Assembly (NCBI GenBank): GCA_964019425.1
Contig: OZ025843.1
Span: 372,001-436,000 of the forward strand
DNA length: 64,000 nt
Reading direction: 5' to 3'
DNA from: Flectonema sp. DT1601
Taxonomy: Eukaryota; Euglenozoa; Diplonemea; Diplonemida; Diplonemidae
Below are positions 24,374-36,850 of this stretch, in pieces (positions within the stretch are counted from its first letter, which is position 1; the number at the start of each line of letters is the position of its first letter). The position numbers and the translations under genes are program-made. The notes beneath the pieces were generated by a model. The model was given only the letters and a program-made list of their open reading frames with translations. It was not told where the DNA came from and did no database searches.

Positions 24374-24431
24374 TTTTAATTATTTTTTAAAGAAAAAACA
24401 ATCAGTTTAGCGTCTTGACCAGGACGGAAAA
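23655..24431 (-). mobile_element. 3'-terminal fragment of a further LINE copy
   Basis: This fragment continues the tandem series: the 3'-terminal tail (23655-24052) followed by two full satellite monomers and part of a third. It stops inside a monomer near 24431, where the sequence switches to an inverted LINE copy. The breakpoint shares GGAAAAT between the satellite and the LINE coding sequence. Confidence 0.8.
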
Positions 24432-25688
24432 TTAAGGCTGAAACTTTCCTTGAAATGCCAGATTTTAGAAAACGAATTAGAGCAAATGAAAGAACGAATT
24501 TTTTATGTTCTATTTTTATTTTACTTTAATGCGATGCCAGCCTCCCTCGAGAAAGACAAGCAGTTACTAAATGGATTACCTGTTGAGATCAAAGCTACCA
24601 ATCAGGATCCATCCTCACTTCCTCCTGCGCCCCCTGTTTTAATTATTGAAAAAGATAGAAAAGAATATGAACTTCTGGAAGGAGTAATTCAACGGTTAAC
24701 AGCAGAACGCGATGAATCGAGGACTTCTCTTTCTGCACTAGTTCGACAATATGACTTAGTGGAAGATTACAGGAAACGTGAGCTCGCAAATCTGACTCAG
24801 AGAGCAGACCTATCGGAAATGGCGCTCTTTAATTACCATCAAAGGTTTGTTCTTCTGTCGAACGAATTGGAGACCAAATGTAATGAGGAAAGAGAAAGTA
24901 AAATAAGACTTTTCTATACTCAACAGGAGGTCGAGAGTTTGCGTGCCGCGCGTCCCCGCATGACCCACTTTAGTCAACAAGTTTCCCCCCGAACCCCCGT
25001 TTTGTATGAATCTGTTGCTATGATGAAGATAGCAAAGAACTACCTCTCGCTCTTTACAACTACGAGTAGTCTTTTTACTCCTCTTATTAAACCCCTTATC
25101 CCTACCCTTAATTATATCACCCCTCTTTGTCCTCTAGCCTCAATTCCTCCGACAATGCCGCGGAGTGAAGCTCTCGACCGCACGCCGACCAAGATTTTAC
25201 GACAAGAGAGTCACGTTATCTCCGTTAAAGAGAATACACCTATTGCGAGACAATGGTCCGAGGGTAGGATTGACTTACTCGAGAATTACTGTCGAGCAGT
25301 AGATGACTCTCTCGAAACAAACGAGAAAGCGGCAGAGCTCTCAGAACAACTTTTGGATGCCCAACTTCGCCTCTCGGAGCTGAATCACCAACGGTGTACA
25401 ACTCACGCAGAGCAGCTTGAGCAATCCATGATGTTAACGGGACTGGCGAGCGATTTAAATGCTCAACTCGCCTTGGCACGGTCTCAAATTGCGGCCCTGA
25501 AGTTCCAATTAGCTTCATGGGCAGAAGGTTTGAGTCCGCCAGACACAGAAGAACATGAGGAAAATGAAACTCCGCCGAGAAAGTCTGAGCGTTCAACTCT
25601 GAAAAAACGGACCCCTCCATCAAGATATCGTTACAATCGAAGGAGATGTTCTGCTGATGACGTTCACGGTGACTCCACCCCCTTGTAA
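24432..25688 (+). pseudogene. C-terminal remnant of LINE polyprotein (coiled-coil region)
   Basis: An open frame from the truncation point encodes about 419 residues matching the last quarter of the 1755-residue protein. No ATG initiates it; the apparent start is a TTG within the conserved sequence. It differs from copies 1 and 2 by a few substitutions (for example R for K and P for S). The frame has no stops across the whole C-terminal extension, which agrees with the extension being a genuine part of the LINE protein. Confidence 0.8.
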
Positions 25689-27227
25689 TTCTCTTTTTCC
25701 TTACTTTCACATCACTTTGTTTATTTAGTTTTTTTAGCTTATTTATTATTTATTGTTCGTTTTTGTTTGTATTATTTTATCGATATGTTTATGTCCGTCA
25801 GATCATAACGTTAATCAGGTTAATTGTTAATTGTTAATTATAAATGGTCTAAACCCCAATCCAAGTTCCCAAGGCTTGGCATAGATTTGAGTGACGCCTT
25901 ACTGGCCTCCTCATCCTCTATGAGTGGTGAGGGGGCCAGCAATGGTTTTTTTTTTTTTTTTTTTTCTCTTATTTCTTTTTTTCTTTTTCTTTTACTCTAA
26001 TATGAAATATTTTTGAACAAAATGTGATTATTAATTTAAAAAAAAAAAAAAAAATAAATAATGTAAATGAATAATAAAAAAAAAAAAAAAAAAAAAAATA
26101 TGCCTTGGGAATACAACCAAAGCCCCAATTAATCGGTCCTTTCTTTTTCCTTCTTGTCAAGTGATCGCTCCACTCGTCGATCACCAAAACCGATTGTATT
26201 TATATCTGTTCTTTTCTCAACGATCGGCTATACCGATCATTTTTTTAAAATAATTGTTTTCTTCTTCTCGACGATCAGATCAAATTGATCGACCTTTTTT
26301 TTTTTTTTTTTTTTTTTTCCTTTATTCCTTCCATCCCTCCCGCTCCCCTAATTTTAAATAAAAACAAGATCAGCTCAGCTTGATCGTTAATCTTTTTTTC
26401 TTTTTTAATTTAAACTGATTGTATTTATATCTGTTTATTTTTCTCAACGATCGGCTATACCGATCAACCTTTAAAATAATTTCTTCTTCTCGACGATCAG
26501 ATCCAATTGATCAACCTTTTCTTTTTTTTTCCTCTATTCCTTCCATCCCTCCCGCTCCCCTATTTGTAATAAAAACAAGATCAGCTCAGCTTGATCGTTA
26601 ATTTTTTTTCTTTCTTTTTTGTTGGTCCTAGTCAGGACCTTAAACTGACTAACCGGTCTTAATTTAAATAAGTGTTAACCTAGTTTCTCTTTTCCTTTTC
26701 ATTTTCCTTTTAATACTCTCTATCTGGTCTGTTATGTCATATTTCTCAATTAATTTTATCATCCATTTTACTTTTCACTGTTTCCCATCTACATTTTATT
26801 TTCAAATAGTTACGGTCTGTTAAAAAAAAAAAAAGTTTAAATAAGTTAAATTGAACATGTTAACTCAATTACTCAATTCTTCCGTCATGGTCATGACATT
26901 CTTTTTCGTTTTTCTAATGCACAAGAGATACCATCACTCATGAGATACCAACGCACATACGAGATACCAGCACTCCAGAGATACCGACACGCTAGAGATA
27001 CCAAGTCACTTGAGATACCTCCTTGTAAATTAATTCCCGGTATTTCAAATTTGAATTGATAGTGTCAACTCTGCTTGCTGCTCTTGTTCATGTGTTGTCT
27101 CCTGAAAGTGATCTTAACTCCTATAAAAAGAAAAAAAAAAAAAAGAAATCAAAAAAGAAGAATTTTCAAACGAAGTTATAACAACCCCTACCACCCATTA
27201 TGATCAATTCCGCTTGTTTTTTTTTTT
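25689..27227 (+). other. LINE 3' UTR of the inverted copy
   Basis: It corresponds to 3540-4983 reversed but is longer. It includes a block (about 26610-26720) with a GGTCCTAGTCAGGACC hairpin that copies 1 and 2 lack, so this is probably the more complete UTR. The GATCGGCTATACCGATC hairpins at about 26222 and 26450 and the GGTATCTC cluster (26925-27016, reversed) are present. There is no gene here. Confidence 0.7.
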
Positions 27228-29197
27228 TTTTAAAAACAAATAAAACAAATAAAAAAAAAAAAAATTATAAAAGATCAAACAATGTTATCATTGTTTTTTT
27301 TTATCGATCGACTCTGTCGACTAATTTCTATTTTCCGTTTTTTTTCTTTAAAAAATAAATAAAAAGAATTTAAAAAAAAAAAAAAAAAAAGATTAAACAA
27401 TGTTATCATTGTTTTTTTATCGATCGACTATGTCGATTACTTTCTATTTTCCGTCCTGGTCAAGACGCTAAACTGATTGTTTTTTTCAAAATTAATAAAA
27501 AAGAATATAAAAAAAAAAATAAAAAAAAAAATAAAAAAAAAAAGATTAAACAATGTTATCATTGTTTTTTTTTATCGTTCGACCTTGTCGACTAATTTCT
27601 ATTTTTTTTTTCTTTAAAAATAAATAAAAAAGAATAAAAAAAAAAAAAAAAAAAGAATAAACAATGTTATCATTGTTTTTTTATCGATCGACTATGTCGA
27701 TTACTTTCTATTTTCCGTCCTGGTCAAGACGCTAAACTGATTGTTTTTTTCAAAATTAATAAAAAAGAATATAAAAAAAAAAATAAAAAAAAAAAAAGAA
27801 TAAACAATGTTATCATTATTTTTTCTATCGTTCGACTTTGTCGACTAATTTCTATTTTCCGTTTTTTTTTCTTTAAAAATAAATAAAAAGAATTTAAAAA
27901 ACAAAAAAAGAATAAACAATGTTATCATTTTTTTTTTTTTATCGATCGACTATGTCGATCACTTTCTATTTTCCGTCCTGGTCAAGACGCTAAACTGATT
28001 GTTTTTTTTTTTCAAAATTAAAAAAGAATATAAAAAAAAAAAAATAAAAAAAAAAAAAGAATAAACAATGTTATCATTGTTTTTTTTATCGATCGACTCT
28101 GTCGACTAATTTCTATTTTCTTTTTTTTCTTTAAAAAATAAATAAAAAGAATTTAAAAAAAAAAAAAAAAAAGAATAAACAATGTTATCATTGTTTTTTT
28201 ATCGATCGACTATGTCGATTACTTTCTATTTTCCGTCCTGGTCAAGACGCTAAACTGATTGTTTTTTTCAAAATTAATAAAAAAGAATATAAAAAAAAAA
28301 TAAAAAAAAAAGATTAAACAATGTTATCATTGTTTTTTTTATCGTTCGACCTTGTCGACTAATTTCTATTTTCCGTTTTTTTCTTTAAAAATAAATAAAA
28401 AAGAATTTAAAAAAAAAAAAAAAAAAGAATAAACAATGTTATCATTGTTTTTTTATCGATCGACTATGTCGATTACTTTCTATTTTCCGTCCCGGTCAAG
28501 ACGCTAAACTGATTGTTTTTTTCAAAATTAATAAAAAAGAATATAATAAAAAAAATAAAAAAAAATAAAAAAAAAATAAAAAAAAAAAGATTAAACAATG
28601 TTATCATTGTTTTTTTTTATCGTTCGACCTTGTCGACTAATTTCTATTTTTTTTTTCTTTAAAAATAAATAAAAAGAATTTAAAAAAAAAAAAAAAAAAA
28701 AGAATAAACAATGTTATCATTGGTTTTTTTTATCGATCGACTCTGTCGACTAATTTCTATTTTCTTTTTTTTTCTTTAAAAAATAAATAAAAAGAATTTA
28801 AAAAAAAAAAAAAAAAGAATAAACAATGTTATCATTGTTTTTTTATCGATCGACTATGTCGATTACTTTCTATTTTCCGTCCTGGTCAAGACGCTAAACT
28901 GATTGTTTTTTTCAAAATTAATAAAAAAGAATATAAAAAAAAAAATAAAAAAAAAATAAAAAAAAAAAGATTAAACAATGTTATCATTGTTTTTTTTTAT
29001 CGTTCGACCTTGTCGACTAATTTCTATTTTTTTTTTCTTTAAAAATAAATAAAAAAGAATAAAAAAAAAAAAAAAAAAAGAATAAACAATGTTATCATTG
29101 TTTTTTTATCGATCGACTATGTCGATTACTTTCTATTTTCCGTCCTGGTCAAGACGCTAAATTGATTGTTTCTTCTTTAAAAATAAATTAAAAAAAA

Positions 29198-29231
<34 letters not shown>

Positions 29232-30350
29232 AATAAACAATGTTATCATTGTTTTTATCGATCGGCTTTGTCGACTAATTTCTATTTTCCGTCCTGGTCA
29301 AGACGCTAAACTGATTGTTTTTCTAAAAATAAATAAAAAGAATAAAAAAAAAAAAAAAAAAAAAAGAATAAACAATGTTATCATTGTTTTTTTATCGATC
29401 GACTCTGTCGACTAATTTCTATTTTCCGTTTTCTTTTCTTTAAAAAATAAATAAAAAGAATATAAAAAAAAAAAAAAAAAAAAAAAAAGAATAAACAATG
29501 TTATCATTGTTTCTTATCGATCGACTTTGTCGACTAATTTCTATTTTCCGTCCTGGTCAAGACGCTAAACTGATTGTTTATTCTTTTAAAAAATAAATAA
29601 AAGATATAAAAAAAAAAAAAAAAAAAAGAAATAAACAATGTTATCATTGTTTTTTTTATCGATCGACTTTGTCGATTACTGTCTACTTTCCGTCCTGGTC
29701 AAGACGCTAAACTGATTTTTTTTTTTTTTTTAAAAATTAATAAAAAGAATATAAAAAAAAAAAAAAAAAAAAATGAATAAACAATGTTATCATTGTTTCT
29801 TATCGATCGACTTTGTCGACTAATTTCTATTTTCCGTCCTGGTCAGGACGCTAAACTGATTGTTTTTTCTTTAAAAAATAAATAAAAAGATAAATAAAAA
29901 AAAAAAAAAAAAAAGGAATAAACAATGTTATCATTGTTTTTTTTATCGATCGACTATGTCGATTACTTTCTATTTTCCGTCCTGGTCAGGACGCTAAACT
30001 GATTGTTTTTTCTTTAAGAAATAAATAAAAAGTTAAAAAAAAAAAAAAAAAAAAAAAAAAGGAATAAACAATGTTATCATTGTTTTTTTTTTATCGATCG
30101 ACTATGTCGATTACTTTCTATTTTCTGTCCTGGTCAAGACGCTAAACGGAAGTTTTTTCTTTAAAATAATTAAAAGGATTTAAAAAAAAAAAAAAAAAAA
30201 AAAAGAATAAACAATGTTATCATTGTTTTTTTTTCTATCGATCGACTATGTCGATTAATTTCTATTTTCCGTCCTGATCGAGACACTAAACTGATTGTTT
30301 CCTTTTTTTTTAAATAATAAATAAAAAAAAAAAAAAATAAAAAAAAAAAA
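27228..30350 (+). repeat. Hairpin satellite array A4 (about 23 monomers)
   Basis: Same monomer family, reversed. Full and short monomers alternate more regularly in the left half, while the right half (from about 29200) is mostly full monomers. The last monomer, next to the GAGCATCTCCC tail, is the variant with CCTGATCGAGAC. The same variant closes arrays elsewhere (near 268, 46495 and 55990), so the array end is conserved between copies. Confidence 0.85.
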
Positions 30351-30590
30351 AAAAAAGAGCATCTCCCTGCTATCCCTCATATCCCCACAATAATATTATA
30401 CCTTTTCATTTTCTCTTTCCTTTTCTGGTCTTTATTTTTTTTTTTTCCTTTTTCATACAACGTTTTTTTATTTATATATATATTTTTTTTTTTTTTTTTC
30501 ATGTTTGATTATTTCCTCTTCATATTTTTTTTCTTTTTTCTTTTCTTTCTTTTTTTTCTTTTTTTTCTCTGCCTCTCTCTCAACCATTTT

Positions 30591-30730
30591 GGGGTATTTT
30601 GGGCCACTTTGGGGTATTTTGGGCCACTTTGGGGTATTTTGGGCCACTTTGGGGTATTTTGGGCCACTTCGGGGTATTTTGGGCCACTTTGGGGTATTTT
30701 GGGCCACCAGGTGGGGTATTTTGGGCCATA
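30591..30730. repeat. 20-bp minisatellite (about 7 copies)
   Basis: The unit is GGGGTATTTTGGGCCACTTT. It is repeated exactly from 30591 to about 30710, then follow a variant copy and a final partial copy. It lies precisely where the inverted LINE tail (ending in a CT-rich run) meets a LINE tail in the opposite orientation. Small ORFs on both strands are repeat translations. Confidence 0.9.
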
Positions 30731-30740
30731 ACCCATTTTT

Positions 30741-30844
30741 TTTTAACAGGCCCAAAGGGCGACAATGATGGTTGCTGACCAAGGAATAATATTCAAATGA
30801 ATTCTCGTTTCAAAGAAACGAACAGAATTAAGAGAGAGGCAGAG

Positions 30845-30875
<31 letters not shown>

Positions 30876-31837
30876 GAAAAAAAAAAATGAAGAGGAAATA
30901 ATCAAACATGAAAAAAAAAAAAAAAAAATATATATCAGTCATTCCTTTTTTTTGCGAACAAATTTTAGACATTGAAAAAGATTTTCAAAAAAAAATTGTA
31001 AAATTTTCGATCGAAGCGGCATTTTAATGCGCTGCATCATTGGGTTCATTTCCGTCCGAAATCGGGAGGTTGGCATCACATACTTGTCACCCGAATTGAG
31101 AAAAGAGATTTTGTGGTTTACTAAATCAGCTCAGCCGTGGACAAGTACCAAAACTAAAAATTAATCGAAGGGTCTAATTTTACACTGCCGGTCCAGCGGG
31201 ATCCAGAGAAAAAATAATCGAGCAAAAATATATTAAAGAGTACTAAGCATGTGCCGGTGAGGCAGATTGTTACTACCTGTCTTTTTGGACCTACTTTGAT
31301 ACTTAATGATCATTATCACCACCACAGATGCAACATTTTCCTTACATAATTGCTACTAGGGTTGATTTGTTAGTAAAAAGGTGCATATCTCTTGAGTGCG
31401 GGAGAAGGGGGAAAAAATAGTGAAAAAAAAAAATTAGGGGTGTTTTTTACTCAGATTTTCTCGATCTTTCCATTCCAGGTCTGGGATTAATATTTATCAT
31501 TGAGTAGTACCAAGGAAATGTTGCAAAGAGACGTTTATCTCTTTTTAGCAGCACTTACCATGTTTAAAAGTATATCCCTATGCCTAATTTTACAGATCGC
31601 ACCCTCCCCGATTCCAAAAAATAAAAAATCGAGCAAAAGTAACATATCGTGTAACCTTGCTCAGGCGGTGAGAAAATGGTGTTTTTTGTTCGCAAAAAAA
31701 AGGAATGACTGATATATATATATAAATAAAAAACGTTGTATGAAAAAGGAAAAAAAAGAAAAAAAAAAGACCAGAAAAGGAAAGAGAAAATGAAAAGGTA
31801 TAATATTATTGTGGGGATATGAGGATAGCAGGGAGAT

Positions 31838-31840
<3 letters not shown>
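30741..31840 (-). mobile_element. LINE 3'-terminal tail fragment, interrupted by a MITE
   Basis: The tail starts inside the T-run before AACAGGCCCAAAGGGC, so it lacks the terminal TTTTG stem-loop. It continues through the GAAACG hairpin and the A-rich stretch, is interrupted at 30936-31711, and resumes with the AAAAAACGTTGTATG segment leading into a satellite array. Confidence 0.75.
30936..31711. mobile_element. Non-autonomous TIR transposon (MITE, Tc1/mariner-like by target)
   Basis: Perfect 24-bp inverted termini (beginning CAGTCATTCC and ending GCGAAC inward) bound a 776-bp element. Both flanks are TATATA tracts. The empty version of the site is seen at about 30468-30490 (reversed), where the same LINE tail has an uninterrupted TATATA stretch. 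The TA target suggests Tc1/mariner-type mobilisation. There is no transposase: the longest frame is 70 codons with no recognisable motif. The family assignment rests only on the TA target and the CAGT start. Confidence 0.75.
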
Positions 31841-31842
<2 letters not shown>

Positions 31843-31874
<32 letters not shown>

Positions 31875-33954
31875 TTATTATTTAAAAAAAGGAAACAATC
31901 AGTTTAGCGTCTCGATCAGGACGGAAAATAGAAATTAATCGACATAGTTGATCGATAGAAAAAAAAAACAATGATAACATTGTTTATTCATTTTTTTTTT
32001 TTTTTTTTTTTTTAAACCTTTTTAATTGTTTTAAAGAAAAAACAATCAGTTTAGCGTCTTGACCAGGACGGAAAATAGTAAGTAATCGACATAGTCGATC
32101 GATAAAAAAAAAACAATGATAACATTGTTTATTCCTTTTTTTTTTTTTTTTATTCTTTTTATTTATTTTTAAAGAAAAAACAATCAGTTTAGCGTCCTGA
32201 CCAGGACGGAAAATAGAAAGTAATCGACATAGTCGATCGATAAAAAAAACAATGATAACATTGTTTATTCTTTTTTTTTATATTCTTTTTTATTAATTTT
32301 GAAAAAAAAACAATCAGTTTAGCGTCTTGACCAGGACGGAAAATAGAAAGTAATCGACATAGTCGATCGATAAAAAAAACAATGATAACATTGTTTATTC
32401 TTTTTTTTTTTTATTTTAAATTCTTTTTATTTATTTTTTAAAGAAAAAAAAAACGGAAAATAGAAATTAGTCGACAAAGTCGAACGATAAAAAAAAACAA
32501 TGATAACATTGTTTATTCTTTTTTTTGTATTTTTTTATATTCTTTTTTATTAATTTTGAAAAAAAAACAATCAGTTTAGCGTCTTGACCAGGACGGAAAA
32601 TAGGAAGTAATCGACATAGTCGATCGATAAAAAAAACAATGATAACATTGTTTATTCTTTTTTTTTTTTTTTTTTTTAAATTCTTTTTATTTATTTTTTA
32701 AAGAAAAAAAAACGGAAAATAGAAATTAGTCAACAAAGTCGAACGATAAAAAAAAACAATGATAACATTGTTTATTCTTTTTTTTTATTTTTTTTTTTTT
32801 TAATATTTTTTTTTATTTTGAAAAAAAAACAATCAGTTTAGCGTCTTGACCAGGACGGAAAATAGAAAGTAATCGACATAGTCGATCGATAAAAAAAACA
32901 ATGATAACATTGTTTATTCTTTTTTTTTATTTTTTTTTTTTTAATATTCTTTTTTATTTTGAAAAAAAAACAATCAGTTTAGCGTCTTGACCAGGACGGA
33001 AAATAGAAAGTAATCGACATAGTCGAACGATAAAAAAAAAACAATGATAACATTGTTTATTCTTTTTTTTTTTTTTTTTTTATATTCTTTTTTATTAATT
33101 TTGAAAAAAAAAACAATCAGTTTAGCGTCTTGACCAGGACGGAAAATAGAAAGTGATCGACATAGTCGATCGATAAAAAAACAATGATAACATTGTTTAT
33201 TCTTTTTTTTTTTTTTAAATTCTTTTTATTTATTTTTTAAAGAAAAAAAAACGGAAAATAGAAATTAGTCAACAAAGTCGAACGATAAAAAAAACAATGA
33301 TAACATTGTTTATTCTTTTTTTTTTATTTTTTTTATATTCTTTTTTATTAATTTTGAAAAAAAAAAAAACAATCAGTTTAGCGTCTTGACCAGGACGGAA
33401 AATAGAAAGTAATCGACATAGTCGATCGATAAAAAAACAATGATAACATTGTTTATTCTTTTTTTTTATTTTAAATTCTTTTTATTTATTTTTCAAAGAA
33501 AAAAAACGGAAAATAGAAATTAGTCAACAAAGTCGAACAATAAAAAAAACAATGATAACATTGTTTATTCTTTTTTTTTTTTTTTTTTTTTATATTCTTT
33601 TTTATTAATTTTGAAAAAAAAACAATCAGTTTAGCGTCTTGACCAGGACGGAAAATAGAAAGTGATCGACATAGTCGATCGATAAAAAAACAATGATAAC
33701 ATTGTTTATTCTTTTTTTTTATTTTAAATTCTTTTTATTTATTCTTTAAAGAAAAGAAACGGAAAATAGAAATTAGTCGACAAAGTCGAACGATAAAAAA
33801 AAAACAATGATAACATTGTTTATTCTTTTTTTTTTTTTTTTTTATATTCTTTTTTATTAATTTTGAAAAAAAAACAATCAGTTTAGCGTCTTGACCAGGA
33901 CGGAAAATAGAAAGTGATCGACATAGTCGATCGATAAAAAAACAATGATAACAT
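31843..33954 (-). repeat. Hairpin satellite array A5 (about 16 monomers)
   Basis: Same monomer family as 200-3539. Several short monomers carry GTCAACAAAGTCGAAC, which weakens the second hairpin. The array stops inside a monomer, mid-palindrome, where repeat X begins at about 33955. Confidence 0.85.
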
Positions 33955-34712
33955 CCATGGTGTCCAACTAGATTAAAGGACAAGTCTGGGATAATCCCTG
34001 CCAGAGGGGCGAGTATTCTACCATGGTTGAAATACTCTGGCAACTGATCTTCAATTTTATGTTGTTTGTTAGCTGCTGGTGTATCTTGATTATGTGTTGA
34101 TACTTGCATTTTTTTATTTGTAATCTTCTATTACAATCCTCTTTCTGTTCTGGTCTGTTACTTCATGTGTCTTGTATAACTTCAGTTATATCCATTTTAC
34201 TTTTTATTGTTTCCCATCTACTTTTTATTTTCTATTAGTTCTGGTCAGAAACTCCTGGGCAGCAAGAAGGAAAGTAGTTGAGTACTTCTGGGTGTTTGGC
34301 ATCACCCCCCATAGTGAGCAAGTACAACAGGTAGCATTGGTAGTCTGTTGATCCTGAGTGATCCCAGCTACAGTTTTGTTTTTCTTTCTTTTTTTTAGAA
34401 GAAGATCAGGACATCCAAGCACTGCTGGATAGTTGCTGAATGCAGGGCCTGCCTGTGGCATTATAATAACAGGCTAAGTCATTTGTAGTTCATAGTTTAC
34501 CTTTGATTTTATAACTTCACATAGGTACTATGAACGATGAGAGATCCAGTGGGATCACTCAGGGTCTAGTAGAGACCACCAATGTTGTGCGTTGATAGGC
34601 AAGGTGACCAACCTTGACATTCTTTCTTTTCTCTCCTGTTGTGACAAACACAAAATACACACACAGCTTACAGTGTGTTCTTTGTGTATGTTTTCTTCAG
34701 GTGTGAGTAGTG
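33955..34712 (+). repeat. Repeat X, reversed copy lacking its terminal 80 bp
   Basis: Reverse complement of about 56112-56870. It is non-coding; a 78-codon frame occurs in all three X copies, but the copies are too similar for that to mean anything. It contains the block around GTAGATGGGAAACA (here reversed, near 34200-34225) that also occurs in the LINE 3' UTR. The missing end, with the TTTTG stem-loop, is found alone at 41508-41592. Confidence 0.7.
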
Positions 34713-34802
34713 AATTTCGATAAAGTGGGAAGTAACGGACTGGGAGCTTTTGGCTCCTGCCCTATTCCCGATGTAAACTTTCTTTTTATTTTTTTTTTTT
34801 AA
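34713..34802 (-). mobile_element. LINE 3'-terminal stem-loop fragment
   Basis: About 90 bp of the LINE terminus. It runs from GAATTTCGATAAAG through the GGAGCTTTTGGCTCC stem-loop to the T-run, and then joins a satellite array directly. The break at its left end is one of the observations that define the LINE 3' boundary. Confidence 0.7.
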
Positions 34803-36850
34803 TATCGAACGGAAAATAGAAATTAGTCAACAAAGTCGAACGATAAAAAAAAACAATGATAACATTGTTTATTCTTTTTTTTTATTTTTTTTTTTTAATA
34901 TTTTTTTTTTATTTTGAAAAAAAAAACAATCAGTTTAGCGTCTTGACCAGGACGGAAAATAGAAAGTAATCGACATAGTCGATCGATAAAAAAAACAATG
35001 ATAACATTGTTTATTCTTTTTTTTGTATTTTTTTATATTCTTTTTTAATAATTTTGAAAAAAAAACAATCAGTTTAGCGTCTTGACCAGGACGGAAAATA
35101 GAAAGTGATCGACATAGTCGATCGATAAAAAAACAATGATAACATTGTTTATTCTTTTTTTTTTTATTTTAAATTCTTTTTATTTATTTTTTAAAGAAAA
35201 AAAAAACGGAAAATAGAAATTAGTCGACAAAGTCGAACGATAAAAAAACAATGATAACATTGTTTATTCTTTTTTTGTATTTTTTTATATTCTTTTTTAT
35301 TAATTTTGAAAAAAAAAACAATCAGTTTAGCGTCTTGACCAGGACGGAAAATAGAAAGTGATCGACATAGTCGATCGATAAAAAAAAACAATGATAACAT
35401 TGTTTATTCTTTTTTTTTATTTTAAATTCTTTTTATTTATTTTTTAAAGAAAAAAAAAACGGAAAATAGAAATTAGTCGACAAAGTCGAACGATAAAAAA
35501 AAACAATGATAACATTGTTTTTCCTTTTTTTTTTTTTTTTTTTTTTTTTATATTCTTTTTTATTAATTTTGAAAAAAAAAACAATCAGTTTAGCGTCTTG
35601 ACCAGGACGGAAAATAGAAAGTGATCGACATAGTCGATCGATAAAAAAACAATGATAACATTGTTTATTCTTTTTTTTTATTTTAAATTCTTTTTATTTA
35701 TTTTTTAAAGAAAAAAAAAACGGAAAATAGAAATTAGTCGACAAAGTCGAACGATAAAAAAACAATGATAACATTGTTTATTCTTTTTTTGTATTTTTTT
35801 ATATTCTTTTTTATTAATTTTGAAAAGAAAAAACAATCAGTTTAGCGTCTTGACCAGGACGGAAAATAGAAAGTGATCGACATAGTCGATCGATAAAAAA
35901 ACAATGATAACATTGTTTATTTTTTTTTTTTTATTTTAAATTCTTTTTATTTATTCTTTAAAGAAAAGAAACGGAAAATAGAAATTAGTCGACAAAGTCG
36001 AACGATAAAAAAAAAACAATGATAACATTGTTTATTCTTTTTTTTTTTTTTTTTTTTATATTCTTTTTTATTAATTTTGAAAAAAAAACAATCAGTTTAG
36101 CGTCTTGACCAGGACGGAAAATAGAAAGTGATCGACATAGTCGATCGATAAAAAAACAATGATAACATTGTTTATTCTTTTTTTTTTTTTTTTTTTTTAT
36201 TCTTTTTTATTAATTTTGAAAAAAAAACAATCAGTTTAGCGTCTTGACCAGGACGGAAAATAGAAAGTGATCGACATAGTCGATCGATAAAAAAACAATG
36301 ATAACATTGTTTATTCTTTTTTATTTATTTTAAATTCTTTTTATTTATTTTTTACAGAAAAAAAACGGAAAATAGAAATTAGTCAACAAAGTCGAACAAT
36401 AAAAAAAAAACAATGATAACATTGTTTATTCTTTTTTTTTTTTTTTTTTTTTTTATATTCTTTTTTATTAATTTTGAAAAAAAAAAACAATCAGTTTAGC
36501 GTCTTGACCAGGACGGAAAATAGAAAGTAATCGACATAGTCGATCGATAAAAAAACAATGATAACATTGTTTATTCTTTTTTTTTTATTTTAAATTCTTT
36601 TTATTTATTATTTAAAGAAAAGAAACGGAAAATAGAAATTAGTCGACAAAGTCGAACGATAAAAAAAAAACAATGATAACATTGTTTATTCTTTTTTTTT
36701 TTTTTTTTTTATATTCTTTTTATTAATTTTTTAAAAAAAAAAAAAAAAACAATCAGTTTAGCGTCTTGACCAGGACGGAAAACTGGAAGTAATCGACATA
36801 GTCGATCGATAAAAAAAACAATGATAACATTGTTTCATCTTTTATATTTT
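34803..36850 (-). repeat. Hairpin satellite array A6 (about 16 monomers)
   Basis: Full and short monomers alternate in most of the array, giving a dimer of about 255 bp. The second palindrome is nearly invariant. The array ends next to a LINE 3' UTR fragment, as in copies 1 and 2. Confidence 0.85.

Larger units (their letters stand above)
24432..30587 (+). mobile_element. 5'-truncated LINE copy in inverted orientation
   Basis: Reading plus strand: the C-terminal coding part (to 25688), the 3' UTR (25689-27227), a satellite array of about 23 monomers (27228-30350), then the tail up to about 30587, where a 20-bp minisatellite interrupts it. About 190 nt of the normal 3' terminus, including the TTTTG stem-loop, are absent. 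5' truncation is usual for LINE insertions. However, the orientation switch on both sides suggests rearrangement by template switching or inversion as an alternative. Confidence 0.8.

Noticed and set aside
30468-30782. Overlapping ORFs of 61-104 codons on both strands
   Set aside because: Generated by the 20-bp minisatellite and flanking homopolymers.
31500-31712. 70-codon ORF inside the MITE
   Set aside because: It runs into the terminal inverted repeat and has no transposase motif.
34225-34461. 78-codon ORF conserved in three X copies
   Set aside because: The X copies are nearly identical at DNA level, so conservation is not evidence of coding; there is no domain and no initiation context.
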